From Aliarcobacter sp017996075 (lineage in GTDB: Bacteria; Campylobacterota; Campylobacteria; Campylobacterales; Arcobacteraceae), in NCBI RefSeq assembly GCF_051062515.1, contig NZ_JAMXEK010000015.1: a stretch of DNA of 25,999 nt; one strand, written 5' to 3'. Positions 1-8,281 of the stretch are shown in pieces (position 1 is the stretch's first letter; the number at the start of each line of letters is the position of its first letter). Both the position numbers and the translations under genes were made by a program. The notes under the pieces were generated by a model. It searched no databases. It was not told the DNA's origin and saw only the letters and a list, made by a program, of their open reading frames with translations.

Positions 1-17
1 AACAACCAAAAACCAAG

Positions 18-65
18 AGCTTATCTTGTCTTACTCTATTTAAGTAGGTCAAGGTAAGCTTTTTT
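18..65 (+). terminator. Intrinsic terminator of the gene upstream of the window
   Basis: An inverted repeat has left arm 18-35 and right arm 43-60. It pairs over 18 positions with two G-U wobbles and one mismatch around a 7-nt loop, and the right arm is followed directly by a T run (61-65). This is the classic hairpin-plus-U-tract layout. It would end a transcript entering from the left and insulate era. No coding sequence is visible from 1 to 190. Confidence 0.75.
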
Positions 66-190
66 ATTTTACTTTTTGTTTCTTCTTTATATTATATAAA
101 TTTCAAAATACCTTATTAATTATGAAATAAACTAGAAAAAGATAAAATTTATGCTACTATTTTAAACTTATAGAAAAGGCAAATAAAATA

Positions 191-1075
191 ATGACAAAAT
201 GCGGATATGTTTCAGTTGTTGGTCGTCCAAATGCAGGTAAAAGTTCTCTTTTAAACTGGCTTGTTGGTGAAAAGATAGCTATGGTTTCACATAAAGCTAA
301 TGCAACACGAAGAAGATCAAATATTATAGTTATGCACGAAGATGATCAAATTGTGTTTGTGGATACTCCTGGAATTCATGAAACAGAAAAGCTTCTTAAT
401 CAGTTTATGCTAGATGAAGCTTTAAAAGCTATGGGAGATTGTGATTTAATACTTTTTTTAGCTCCAGTTACTGATAGTTTAAAATATTATGAAGATTTTT
501 TAGAAAAAAATAAAAAAAACACAAAACATATTTTGCTTCTTACAAAAATTGATTTTGTTAACAATGACGAATTGATGCTTAAATTAAAAGAGTATGAGAA
601 GTATCAAGAAAAATATGAAGCAATGATACCAATATCTATAAAAAAAGCTACAAAAAAATCTGATATTTTAGATGTTGTAGTAAAATATTTACCAGACCAT
701 CCATACTTATTTGATCCTGAAATTATGACAACTGAGCATTTGAGAGATTTATATAAAGAGTTTATTAGAGAGTCTATTTTCGAAAATATCAGTGATGAGA
801 TTCCATATGAAGCTGATGTAATGATAAATAAAATAGAAGAAAAACCAAATGTTGATGTGATTAGAGCTACTATTATTGTTCAAAAAGATAGCCAAAAAGG
901 TATGATTATTGGGCAACAAGCTACTGCTATTAAAAGAATAGGAAAAGCTGCAAGAATTAAAATAGAAAAACTCAGTGGTAAAAAATGTTTTCTTGAGTTA
1001 TTTGTTAGTGTAAAGAAAAATTGGACAAAAAATAAAGATGCATTAAAATCTATGGGTTATGATATAGATATTTAG
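191..1075 (+). CDS. era: GTPase Era (ribosome 30S assembly factor)
   Basis: Era is an essential GTPase that binds the 3' end of 16S rRNA and helps mature the 30S subunit. The 294-residue length is normal for the family. Visible motifs are the P-loop GRPNAGKS (residues 11-18), the switch region after NATRRR, the G3 box DTPG in FVDTPG, and the G4 box TKID. The C-terminal third carries a KH RNA-binding domain with the typical VQKDSQKGMIIG signature. The ATG start has a weak AAAGG-like site about 10 bases upstream. The next gene starts 38 bp downstream on the same strand and begins the secretion/competence cluster. Confidence 0.97.
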   Translation: MTKCGYVSVVGRPNAGKSSLLNWLVGEKIAMVSHKANATRRRSNIIVMHEDDQIVFVDTPGIHETEKLLNQFMLDEALKAMGDCDLILFLAPVTDSLKYYEDFLEKNKKNTKHILLLTKIDFVNNDELMLKLKEYEKYQEKYEAMIPISIKKATKKSDILDVVVKYLPDHPYLFDPEIMTTEHLRDLYKEFIRESIFENISDEIPYEADVMINKIEEKPNVDVIRATIIVQKDSQKGMIIGQQATAIKRIGKAARIKIEKLSGKKCFLELFVSVKKNWTKNKDALKSMGYDIDI

Positions 1076-1113
1076 ATTTAAACTCTTTTAAAATCTGTTT
1101 TTTGGGGGAAAAT

Positions 1114-2007
1114 ATGGTTTTTTTTGCTAATAGTAATGATATTATAGTTGTTGATATTGAAGTTACTGAAAAAATAGATGATAGATATTTAAAAAGTTTT
1201 GTCTTTTCAAACTTAAAATTAAAAAATATATCTTTAGAAAATTGTGATAAATTATACGTAAACTATCTTGAATATCCAAAAGAGTATCAAGTTTTTGTAG
1301 TAAATTCAAAATTTAGTTTTTTTGATTTTGAGGCTTTTCATAGTTACTATGAAAATAGAGAGTTTGTAGGATTTGAACTTCTAATTTGTAGTAATTTTTT
1401 TGTAATTTTCAAAGATAAAAAATTTTTTTATTATCAAAAAATAAATCAAGAACTAAATCAAGATGACTTTTTAAGATTCTTAAACAAAAAATTTAATATA
1501 GACATTTCTAGCATAAAAGTAGTTTTAAAAGATGAATTTGAAAAGCTAAAAAAAGATTTTACCACTAAAAATCAAAATAACAATCACAATAAAACTATTA
1601 ACAAAGAGGGTTTAAAGTATATTGATTTAAAAGCAAGTTTTTCATTTTATATCTATATTTTATATCTTTTAGCCATTTTATTTTTCGGATATTATTTTTA
1701 CAATACATATTTTAATGTTACTCAAAATAAAGAGGAAATTATAGATTTTGAAGCAATAAAATCTAAAATTGCTTTTAACAGCTTTGAAGATAAATTTTAT
1801 GTAATATCAAAAAATATTGATAAAAATAGATTGGTTTTGAACTCCTTTGATTATAGAAACAACATAGCAAGAGTTGTTGTAAGCTCTGCAAATAAGCAAA
1901 ATATCGATAAATTTTTAGAAAGTTGTGAAAATGTAATATCTTCTTCTACTCATTTTGCAGAAGAGAGTAAAATTTTTGAGGCTACAATTGATGTTGGCAA
2001 ACTTTAA
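1114..2007 (+). CDS. GspL/PilN-like inner-membrane protein of a competence/type II secretion cluster
   Basis: I do not recognise this at family level with certainty. Counted from the ATG at 1114 it has a cytoplasmic N-terminal part of about 175 residues, one membrane segment at about 176-201 (SFSFYIYILYLLAILFF), and a periplasmic tail of about 95 residues. The tail has the alternating beta/alpha look of the ferredoxin-like domain of PilN/GspL. The PilM-like-domain, TM, small periplasmic domain layout is that of GspL. An in-frame TTG at 1102 is possible, but the ATG at 1114 has a GGGGGAA ribosome site just upstream and is preferred. The gene overlaps the next by 17 bp and precedes GspE and GspF genes, so an assembly-platform role is inferred. 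C. jejuni CtsX/CtsR are plausible counterparts. Confidence 0.6.
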   Translation: MVFFANSNDIIVVDIEVTEKIDDRYLKSFVFSNLKLKNISLENCDKLYVNYLEYPKEYQVFVVNSKFSFFDFEAFHSYYENREFVGFELLICSNFFVIFKDKKFFYYQKINQELNQDDFLRFLNKKFNIDISSIKVVLKDEFEKLKKDFTTKNQNNNHNKTINKEGLKYIDLKASFSFYIYILYLLAILFFGYYFYNTYFNVTQNKEEIIDFEAIKSKIAFNSFEDKFYVISKNIDKNRLVLNSFDYRNNIARVVVSSANKQNIDKFLESCENVISSSTHFAEESKIFEATIDVGKL

Positions 2008-2704
2008 AAATAGTTTTGAAAATAGCTCTTTAAAAATAAAAATTGAGCTTTATTTACTCCCAATTCTTTGTTTGGTTTTATTATATGTTGTATTTGATGA
2101 TAAAAAAATTGTTGAAAATAAAAATAATCAAAATAGTGAATTTTTAAATATAGAAAATAAAAAATTTAGTGATTCCATTTTGGAACTTTCGAGTAAAATT
2201 GAAGAGATTGCAAAAAATGAAAGTTTACTTGTGCAAAAAACTCAAAATTTTCAAGAGCAAATTATAATTCAAGCAAAAGGTAAAAGAGACAATTTACTTA
2301 AATTTTTGGAAAATGTAGAGTATATAAACAGTTTTACAAAAATTGATTTTTTGAGTTTGAAAAAATTTGAAGACGATGTTTATTTGATAGATTTAAAAAT
2401 TGATATTTCAAAATATTATTTAAAAAATAAAAAAGTTAAAGATATAATAAATATAGAGCAAGAAGAGATAAATGGAACAAAAGAGGATGAACATAAAGAA
2501 GAAATTATTGTAAGACCAGATTTTAAAATAAATGCAATTGTAGGAAATAATACCTTCATAAATGATGCTTGGTTTGAATTAAATGATGAAGTTTTGGGTT
2601 ATAAGATAGAAACTATTGCTAGTGATTATGTGATATTGAAAAATAATAAAGATATTATAAAATTGGAGGTAAATAGTATTGAGTATTTTAAAAACAAAAA
2701 TTGA
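1991..2704 (+). CDS. PilO/PilP-like bitopic membrane protein (CtsR-like candidate)
   Basis: From the ATG at 1991 (GAGG site 9 bases upstream) the product is 237 residues, with a short basic N-terminus and one membrane helix at about 19-35. It then has a long charged helical, probably coiled-coil stretch, and a C-terminal beta-rich domain containing INAIVGNNTFIND, WFELNDEV and IETIASDYVILKNN. That last pattern resembles the PilP/GspC homology-region fold, in which such proteins contact the secretin. The stretch between resembles PilO/GspM. An upstream frame start at 1955 would lie deep inside the previous gene and has no ribosome site. Translational coupling with both neighbours is likely (17-bp and 26-bp overlaps). 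The function is inferred from fold pattern and neighbours. Confidence 0.55.
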   Translation: MLANFKNSFENSSLKIKIELYLLPILCLVLLYVVFDDKKIVENKNNQNSEFLNIENKKFSDSILELSSKIEEIAKNESLLVQKTQNFQEQIIIQAKGKRDNLLKFLENVEYINSFTKIDFLSLKKFEDDVYLIDLKIDISKYYLKNKKVKDIINIEQEEINGTKEDEHKEEIIVRPDFKINAIVGNNTFINDAWFELNDEVLGYKIETIASDYVILKNNKDIIKLEVNSIEYFKNKN

Positions 2705-4034
2705 TTACACTCTATTTGAAAAATACGACAAAGAGTATTTTATAGAAAATAAAATTGTTCCAATATATGAAGATAGTATTAGTTTAAAAATAGCTATTTG
2801 CTCCAGTTCAAATATAGAGAAAATAAAAGATAATTTTATAAAAATTATAAATTTTATAGAAGAAAAAGAGCATGATATTCTTTTTATTTTGGCAAATATA
2901 GAAAAAAGATTAATTTTGCACAAAGCTGCTTTGAAATCTATATCTTCAAATGATGATGAAAAATTTACATCATATTTTTTAGATGAGTTGATACTTTACT
3001 CAATTGAACAAAGAGCAAGTGATATTCACATTGAAAAGTATCAAGATTTGTGTTTGTTTAAATTTAGAGTTGATGGAAGATTAAGAATCTTTTTTAGTTT
3101 TGATGAGGAGTTGTTTAGAGTTTTTTCATCCTTTGTAAAATTAATTTCAAATCTAGATATGACACAAATTCGTTTGGCACTAGATGGAAGATTCTCAAGA
3201 AATATAAACGATAAAAAGTATGATTTTAGACTTTCAACAATGCCAACAATTGAAGCAGAATCAATAGTTTTAAGAGTTTTAGATAATAAAAATATAGATA
3301 AAAAACTCAATGATTTAGGTCTTAGTCAAGATATTTATGAAAATTTAAAAGATATTTTAAAACTTACTCAAGGTTTAATTTTAATTAGTGGACCCACAGG
3401 AAGTGGAAAAACTACAACTTTGTACTCAATTTTAAAAGAGCTAAATAGTGATGATAAAAAAATAATAACAGTCGAAGACCCTATTGAATACAAAATTGAT
3501 AGCATAAACCAAGTTCCAATAAATAATAAAGTAGGACTTAGTTTTGAGTTGGTTTTAAAAAATATTTTAAGACAAGATCCAGATATTATTTTTATTGGTG
3601 AAATAAGAGATAAATTTTCACTTGATATTGCACTTCAAGCATCATTAACAGGGCATTTAGTACTTGCAAGTATTCATGCATCTAGCTCTGTTGAAACTAT
3701 TACAAGATTGATAGATTTAAAAGCAGATCCTTTTTTAATCTCAACAACTCTTAAAGCAGTTATGGCACAAAGATTGGTTTTAGCACATTGTAAGAGTTGT
3801 GAAAATGGTTGCAAGAAGTGTAACTTTACAAAATTTTATGATAGAACTTCTATTTCTGAGATTTTAAAAGTTGATGAACAAATATCCTCTTTGATATTTA
3901 ATAAAGCTAGTTTTAATGAGTTAAAAGAGTATTTAAAAAATATAAATTTTAAAACAATGCTAGATGATGGAAAACAAAAAGTTAAAGATGGTCTTACGAC
4001 TTTAGAAGAAGTTTATAAAGTGGTAAATTTTTGA
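2679..4034 (+). CDS. ctsE: GspE/PulE/PilB-type secretion ATPase (Cts competence type)
   Basis: A hexameric ATPase that powers pseudopilus or pilus assembly for DNA uptake or type II secretion. It starts at TTG 2679, set by GGAGGT at 2665-2670, inside the end of the preceding gene. Motifs visible are the Walker A GPTGSGKT (238-245), the Asp box around TVEDPIEY, the Walker B region DPDIIFIGEIRD and the His box GHLVLASIHAS. The N1/N2 region is shortened compared with large GspE proteins. The zinc-binding tetracysteine is present but compressed to CxxC-x3-CxxC (CKSCENGCKKC), where long GspE proteins usually carry a wide loop between the two pairs. The gene ends in a TGATG overlap with the gspF-type gene. 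The symbol follows the Campylobacter cts naming and is by analogy. Confidence 0.9.
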   Translation: MSILKTKIDYTLFEKYDKEYFIENKIVPIYEDSISLKIAICSSSNIEKIKDNFIKIINFIEEKEHDILFILANIEKRLILHKAALKSISSNDDEKFTSYFLDELILYSIEQRASDIHIEKYQDLCLFKFRVDGRLRIFFSFDEELFRVFSSFVKLISNLDMTQIRLALDGRFSRNINDKKYDFRLSTMPTIEAESIVLRVLDNKNIDKKLNDLGLSQDIYENLKDILKLTQGLILISGPTGSGKTTTLYSILKELNSDDKKIITVEDPIEYKIDSINQVPINNKVGLSFELVLKNILRQDPDIIFIGEIRDKFSLDIALQASLTGHLVLASIHASSSVETITRLIDLKADPFLISTTLKAVMAQRLVLAHCKSCENGCKKCNFTKFYDRTSISEILKVDEQISSLIFNKASFNELKEYLKNINFKTMLDDGKQKVKDGLTTLEEVYKVVNF

Positions 4035-5218
4035 TGAAAAAATATAGAGTTAAATATCAAGAAAATGGAAAAATAAAAATAGATATTGTCGATAGTGATA
4101 AACTTTTGGTGATTAAAAAATCCAAAAATATTTTAGAAATAAAAGAGAAAAATGAGATATTTAATATATTAAAAAAAGAGATAAAAATTGATAATAAAAA
4201 ATTAGCACAACTATTTTATGAGTTAAATTTGATGCTAAAATCAAATATAAACATAAGCGATGCTTTGGAAATTTTAATAAAAAATAGAAAAGATAAAAAA
4301 GTTCTAGAGCTTTTAAAAACTATAAACTACTCATTTTCAAACTCTAAACCAATAAAAGATGAGTTAAAGAGGTTTAAAATAGATGATACTGTTAAATCAT
4401 TTTTACAGATTTCTCAAAATAGTGCAAATTTGGATTTGAATATTGAGGCAATTTCTACTCTTTTGAATGAAACAAAAGATATAAAAAAGAGTTTTTATAA
4501 AGCTATTTCTTACCCAATATTTTTACTAATTAGTTTTTTAATATCAATTTTCATAATATTTTTATTTGTTGTTCCAAATTTTAAAACAATATTTGCACAA
4601 TCACAAAATAACCTTCCTATTGCTACAAAAATATTATTAGCCACAGAGGATTTTTTTATAAACAACACTATTTTTATGATTTCTATTCCTATTTTGTTTA
4701 TCTTTTTTATTTGGATTTTGTATAAAGCAAGTAAAAAATTTAGTTTTTTTTCAGATAAGTTTTTGTTTAAAACTCTTCCTGTAAGTAGTAAAATATATCA
4801 AAATTTTGAATTTTATAAACTATTTTTAATGATTGATATAATGCAAAAATCAAAATACGAATTCCACAAAGCATTTGAAAGTTCAAGGCTTTTAGTAAAA
4901 AACAAATATTTGTTGGATAAAATACACACTATTGATAATTTATTGCAAAATGGTAAAACAATCTCTTACTCATTTAAATATGTAGATATTTTTGATGATA
5001 TAGTTTTAAACCTTTTAAATACAGGTGAAGTTTCAAACTCTTTGGAACTTACGATTTATGAAGTTAAAAAGATATATAAAAATAGATTTGATGATAGTGT
5101 AAATTTTATAATTTTATTAATACAGCCTATATTTCTTCTATTAATGGCTAGCTTGACTTTATTTATAGTTATTGCTATTTTTACACCAATTTGGGAGATG
5201 GGGAGTTTGATTAGATAA
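4034..5218 (+). CDS. ctsF: GspF/PilC-type platform protein (Cts competence type)
   Basis: The polytopic inner-membrane platform of type II secretion/type IV pilus machines, which couples the GspE ATPase to the pseudopilus. The 394-residue protein begins at ATG 4034, one base inside the TGA of the ATPase gene. It shows two T2SF-type helical repeats. The first begins near KLAQLFYELNLMLKSNINIS and is followed by hydrophobic segments around SYPIFLLISFLISIFIIFLF and TIFMISIPILFIFFIWIL. The second includes NFEFYKLFLMIDIMQKS and ends in a C-terminal membrane helix (ILLIQPIFLLLMASLTLF). The N-terminal ~65 residues are a soluble extension, as often seen in this family. The secretin and CtsP-like genes that accompany it in Campylobacter are not in the window. 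Confidence 0.88.
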   Translation: MKKYRVKYQENGKIKIDIVDSDKLLVIKKSKNILEIKEKNEIFNILKKEIKIDNKKLAQLFYELNLMLKSNINISDALEILIKNRKDKKVLELLKTINYSFSNSKPIKDELKRFKIDDTVKSFLQISQNSANLDLNIEAISTLLNETKDIKKSFYKAISYPIFLLISFLISIFIIFLFVVPNFKTIFAQSQNNLPIATKILLATEDFFINNTIFMISIPILFIFFIWILYKASKKFSFFSDKFLFKTLPVSSKIYQNFEFYKLFLMIDIMQKSKYEFHKAFESSRLLVKNKYLLDKIHTIDNLLQNGKTISYSFKYVDIFDDIVLNLLNTGEVSNSLELTIYEVKKIYKNRFDDSVNFIILLIQPIFLLLMASLTLFIVIAIFTPIWEMGSLIR

Positions 5219-5228
5219 AGGAGAAATT

Positions 5229-6179
5229 TTGATTAATTGTTACATAAAAAAACAACATAGATTAACTGTAGTTGAGGGTGTTGAGTATCTAAATAATATT
5301 GAAGATAGAAAGAGTGTTATTTGGATAGATATGTTCACACCAACGCTTCAAGAAGTAAAAACAGTTGAAAATATTTTTTCTATAGAGTTTCCTACAAAAC
5401 AAGAGAGTGAGGAGATTGAGCTGAGTTCTAGGTATTGGGAAGAGGGAAATAGAATAGAGATAAATAGCTATTTTCTTATAAATGACAAAAAAGACCCTGT
5501 AAATGAGACAGTTTCTTTTATTTTACAAGATGATTTGCTAATAAGTGTAAGATACAAAAAACTAGCAAGTTTTGATGCATCAATTAAAAAACTTCTTTCA
5601 AGTCCAAGAGAGTATAGAACTGGATATTCGATATTTTCTCAGATTATTGATATTAGAATTGATACAGATGCAGATATTATTGAAGAGTTAAACAGAGATA
5701 TAGCAGCAATACGAAAACAAGCATTTAACGATGATGTTGAAAATGAAGATTTACTAGAGCAAATGTCCACATTTGAAAACTTAAATATGAAAATAAGAGA
5801 AAATCTTACAGATAAACAAAGAATTTTAAACTCTTTGCTAAAATCTCAAAAAATAACTGAAGATAAAAGTGAACTTCCTATTATGTTAAAGGATATTAGG
5901 TCTTTGATAGACCATACAAATTTTAACTTTGAAAGAATTGATTATTTACAAAATATTTTTATTGGACTTTTGAGTGTTGAGCAAAATAAGGTTATAAAAA
6001 TCTTTACTATTGTAAATGTTATTTTCCTTCCACCTACGCTAATTGCAAGTATATATGGAATGAACTTTGATATTATGCCTGAGCTAAATTGGGAATATGG
6101 TTACCTTTTTTCTATAGGAGTTATGATATTGGCAGCTGTTACGCCTTTGATAATCTTTAAGAAAAAAGGTTGGATATAA
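5229..6179 (+). CDS. corA: CorA-family divalent cation (Mg2+/Co2+/Ni2+) transporter
   Basis: A homopentameric inner-membrane channel for Mg2+ (and Co2+/Ni2+). It has a large cytosolic helical domain and two C-terminal membrane helices. The signature YGMNF (the GMN selectivity motif) sits at the end of the first helix, followed by the acidic loop DIMPELNWEYGY and the second helix, and the chain ends in the basic tail KKKGWI. The 316-residue length is normal. It starts at TTG 5229, supported by a strong AAGGAG at 5218-5223 that overlaps the stop of the preceding gene, so it is probably co-transcribed with the secretion genes. No Mg-responsive leader is possible in the 10-bp gap. Confidence 0.93.
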   Translation: MINCYIKKQHRLTVVEGVEYLNNIEDRKSVIWIDMFTPTLQEVKTVENIFSIEFPTKQESEEIELSSRYWEEGNRIEINSYFLINDKKDPVNETVSFILQDDLLISVRYKKLASFDASIKKLLSSPREYRTGYSIFSQIIDIRIDTDADIIEELNRDIAAIRKQAFNDDVENEDLLEQMSTFENLNMKIRENLTDKQRILNSLLKSQKITEDKSELPIMLKDIRSLIDHTNFNFERIDYLQNIFIGLLSVEQNKVIKIFTIVNVIFLPPTLIASIYGMNFDIMPELNWEYGYLFSIGVMILAAVTPLIIFKKKGWI

Positions 6180-6203
6180 AATTTTTAAAAGGAATTATGG
6201 ATT

Positions 6204-6773
6204 ATGAAAGAGATTGAGTTTGAAAATTCAATAAAGAATATTTTAGAATTTATTGATGAAGATGTTACAAGAGAAGGACTTTTGGATACTCCAAAGCGAG
6301 TTCGAAAAGCTTATGAGTTTATGTTTAGTGGATATAAACTTGACCCAAAAGAGATTATTCAAAAAGCACTTTTTACATCTACAAATGATGAGATGGTTGT
6401 TGTAAAAGATATTGAGTTTTACTCATTTTGTGAACATCATATGTTGCCTATTATTGGTAAAGCACATGTTGCATATATTCCAAATGGAAAAGTTGTTGGA
6501 CTTTCAAAAATTCCTAGAGTTGTAGATGTTTTTGCTAGAAGATTACAAATTCAAGAACAAATGACTGAGCAAATTTGTGATGCATTAAATGAGCATTTAA
6601 AACCAAAAGGAGTTGCAGTTATTGTAGATGCAAGACATATGTGTATGGAAATGCGAGGAGTTCAAAAAATATGCTCTACAACTATAACTTCTTCTTTAAG
6701 AGGACTTTTTAAAAGTGATAAAAAAACAAAAGATGAGTTTTTGAGTATAGTTTCAGCTTCTTTTCAAAAGTAG
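6204..6773 (+). CDS. folE: GTP cyclohydrolase I (FolE type)
   Basis: It converts GTP to 7,8-dihydroneopterin triphosphate, the first step of folate (and queuosine precursor) synthesis, and is a cytosolic toroidal decamer. The 189-residue length and motifs are canonical: TREGLLDTPKRVRKAY near the N-terminus, the zinc/catalytic segment FCEHHMLP, the GLSKIPRVVDVFARRLQIQE helix, and the second active-site segment DARHMCMEMRGV, which carries the remaining zinc Cys and catalytic His. The ATG at 6204 follows an AAAAGGAA site. An ATG at 6197 is out of frame. This is the last clearly core gene before the accessory block. Confidence 0.97.
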   Translation: MKEIEFENSIKNILEFIDEDVTREGLLDTPKRVRKAYEFMFSGYKLDPKEIIQKALFTSTNDEMVVVKDIEFYSFCEHHMLPIIGKAHVAYIPNGKVVGLSKIPRVVDVFARRLQIQEQMTEQICDALNEHLKPKGVAVIVDARHMCMEMRGVQKICSTTITSSLRGLFKSDKKTKDEFLSIVSASFQK

Positions 6774-6798
6774 ATTTTGAAATATAAGGAACCACAAG

Positions 6799-7668
6799 TT
6801 GGAACACGATAAATTAGCCACTAGATTATCTCTTATTATTTATAAACTAAATCAAGGAGAGAGATTAACTATCGAATCTTTAGCAAATGAGTTTGGTGTA
6901 TCAAAAAGAACAATAGAGCGAGATATTGCTAGATTTTCCTATTTTGATATAAAAAAAGAGGGCAAAGAGTTTTTCTTAGATGAACTTGCAGTTGGAAAAC
7001 TAAACTTTGATGATATTAAAAACTTTGCTATATTTAGTGGCATTAAATCTCTGTTCCCATCTTTAACAAATCAGTTTTTAAAAGATATTCTAAATGAAAA
7101 GATAAATAGAGCTTATATGGTTCAAAATAGTGGTTTTGAAGATATAGAAGAAAAGCAACAACTATTTGAAAACTTAAGTAGTGCAATAATAGAAGAAAAA
7201 ACTATTAGTTTTATTTACAATGATAAAAAAAGAGTTGTAAATCCATATAAACTAATAAATACAAATGGTATTTGGTATTTAAGTGCTCTTGAAGATAACA
7301 CTATAAAAACCTATACATTCTCAAAAATAAAAAGCCTAAAAATAAGTAGCGATAAATTTATAGTTGATAAAAATATTTTAAAAGAGATTGAAAAGAGTGA
7401 GATAAACTTCTTATCAAAAGAGTCAAAAGAAGTACACCTAAAAATTCAAAATAGTGCAAAAGAGTATTTCTTACGAAAAAAAGTATTATCAAATATGAAA
7501 ATAATAGATAATACAGATGAATACTTTTTAGTATCTACAAATATAAGCTTCGATGATGAGATACTAAATATCGTAAAACAATGGATTCCATATATAGAGA
7601 TTTTAAAACCTATAGAACTGCAAGAAAAACTTGAAGATGGTTTAAAAAAGTATTTAGAAAATAGATAA
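6799..7668 (+). CDS. WYL-domain transcriptional regulator (HTH + WYL)
   Basis: The N-terminal DeoR/HTH-11-like winged helix (about residues 20-45, LTIESLANEFGVSKRTIERD) is followed by a helical linker. A WYL domain carries the diagnostic W159-Y160-L161 (GIWYLSAL), and a WCX-like C-terminal segment may follow. Such proteins are DNA-binding regulators that often control defence islands (BrxR/CapW class). The start is TTG 6799, with AAGGA 8-12 bases upstream. It lies 25 bp after folE on the same strand and directly before the toxin-antitoxin-like and GTPase genes. It is a candidate repressor for one of the palindromic promoters downstream, but nothing in the sequence proves that link. Confidence 0.85.
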   Translation: MEHDKLATRLSLIIYKLNQGERLTIESLANEFGVSKRTIERDIARFSYFDIKKEGKEFFLDELAVGKLNFDDIKNFAIFSGIKSLFPSLTNQFLKDILNEKINRAYMVQNSGFEDIEEKQQLFENLSSAIIEEKTISFIYNDKKRVVNPYKLINTNGIWYLSALEDNTIKTYTFSKIKSLKISSDKFIVDKNILKEIEKSEINFLSKESKEVHLKIQNSAKEYFLRKKVLSNMKIIDNTDEYFLVSTNISFDDEILNIVKQWIPYIEILKPIELQEKLEDGLKKYLENR

Positions 7669-7693
7669 TTTATAAAATAATTTGAAATGATGA

Positions 7694-7717
7694 TATAATA
7701 GCCGTAAAATATTACGG
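7694..7717 (+). promoter_or_regulatory. Promoter -10 plus palindromic operator of the Phd-type antitoxin operon
   Basis: A consensus -10 TATAAT (7694-7699) is followed by the inverted repeat CCGTAA-AATA-TTACGG (7702-7717), perfect 6-bp arms around a 4-nt spacer at the expected transcription start. The ribosome site AAAGGAG (7725-7731) precedes the GTG start. Phd/YefM antitoxins usually autorepress by binding palindromes that overlap their own promoter, so this is the likely operator. Confidence 0.65.
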
Positions 7718-7737
7718 ATAATGTAAAGGAGTATATT

Positions 7738-8028
7738 GTGGTAACATATTCTACAAATGAACTTATTTCATCTTCAGAGTTTGCAAAAAAGTTTGGTACA
7801 TACTTAGCACAAATAAAAGATAACAGTGTAGAAAAACTTGCTATTTTAAAAAACAATAAAGTAGAAGCAGTAATTATCTCTAAAGATGAATATGAAAATA
7901 TGAAAGAAGCTTTGAAGCAAATTGAAGCAAAAAAAATCATAGACTCTATTCAAAGTGGTTTAGATGATATGAAAAGTGGAAAAACAAAAGCTATTTCTTT
8001 GAGACCTAGTGAAAATAATATAATTTAA
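7738..8028 (+). CDS. Phd/YefM-family antitoxin
   Basis: The 96-residue protein has the Phd/YefM DNA-binding fold: an N-terminal beta/alpha unit (residues 1-27, SSSEFAKKFGTYLAQIKDN), a strand with the family pattern KLAILKNNKVEAVIISKDEYENM, then a helical C-terminal tail that would wrap a toxin. It starts at GTG 7738, with AAAGGAG 6 bases upstream. Antitoxins of this family neutralise RelE/YoeB- or Doc-type toxins and autoregulate, but no such toxin follows. The next genes are a 76-residue unknown and a nucleotidyltransferase. It could be an orphan antitoxin or part of an unusual three-gene module. Confidence 0.85.
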   Translation: MVTYSTNELISSSEFAKKFGTYLAQIKDNSVEKLAILKNNKVEAVIISKDEYENMKEALKQIEAKKIIDSIQSGLDDMKSGKTKAISLRPSENNII

Positions 8029-8050
8029 AATTATAAAAAAGGATAAAATT

Positions 8051-8281
8051 ATGACACAAAGAGAACTAAGAGCAGAAAATAGAAGAAAAACTATTACTAT
8101 CTCAAAAGTAAATTTACACTCACAAAATCATCATAGTTTTCATCTTGACTTGAATTGTACTCAAGCTTGGAATTTGCTTTACACTATGTCAGTAAAAAAA
8201 TGGCAAGAAGAAAATAACAAAACAGCTCCTTTGTTTGTTGATAAAACAGTTGTTAGAAAAATTTCTTTAAAGGATAGATAG
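8051..8281 (+). CDS. Small conserved-looking protein of unknown function, paired with a nucleotidyltransferase
   Basis: I do not recognise this 76-residue basic protein. It is polar with no membrane segment. It has a basic N-terminus (ELRAENRRKTITISKV), a central helix-like part (CTQAWNLLYTMSVKKWQEE) and a strand-like C-terminus (VDKTVVRKISLKD). The ATG at 8051 has AAAGGA 8 bases upstream. Its TAG overlaps the GTG of the nucleotidyltransferase gene by one base, so the two are translationally coupled. It is probably the partner (possibly antitoxin or adaptor) of the nucleotidyltransferase; this is an inference from coupling only. Confidence 0.75.
   Translation: MTQRELRAENRRKTITISKVNLHSQNHHSFHLDLNCTQAWNLLYTMSVKKWQEENNKTAPLFVDKTVVRKISLKDR

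Noticed and set aside
7446..7940. A 164-codon minus-strand open frame across the end of the WYL gene and the Phd gene
   Set aside because: It runs antisense to two well-supported genes, covers their promoter and operator, and its product is low-complexity Phe/Ser/Ile-rich, typical of AT-rich antisense frames.
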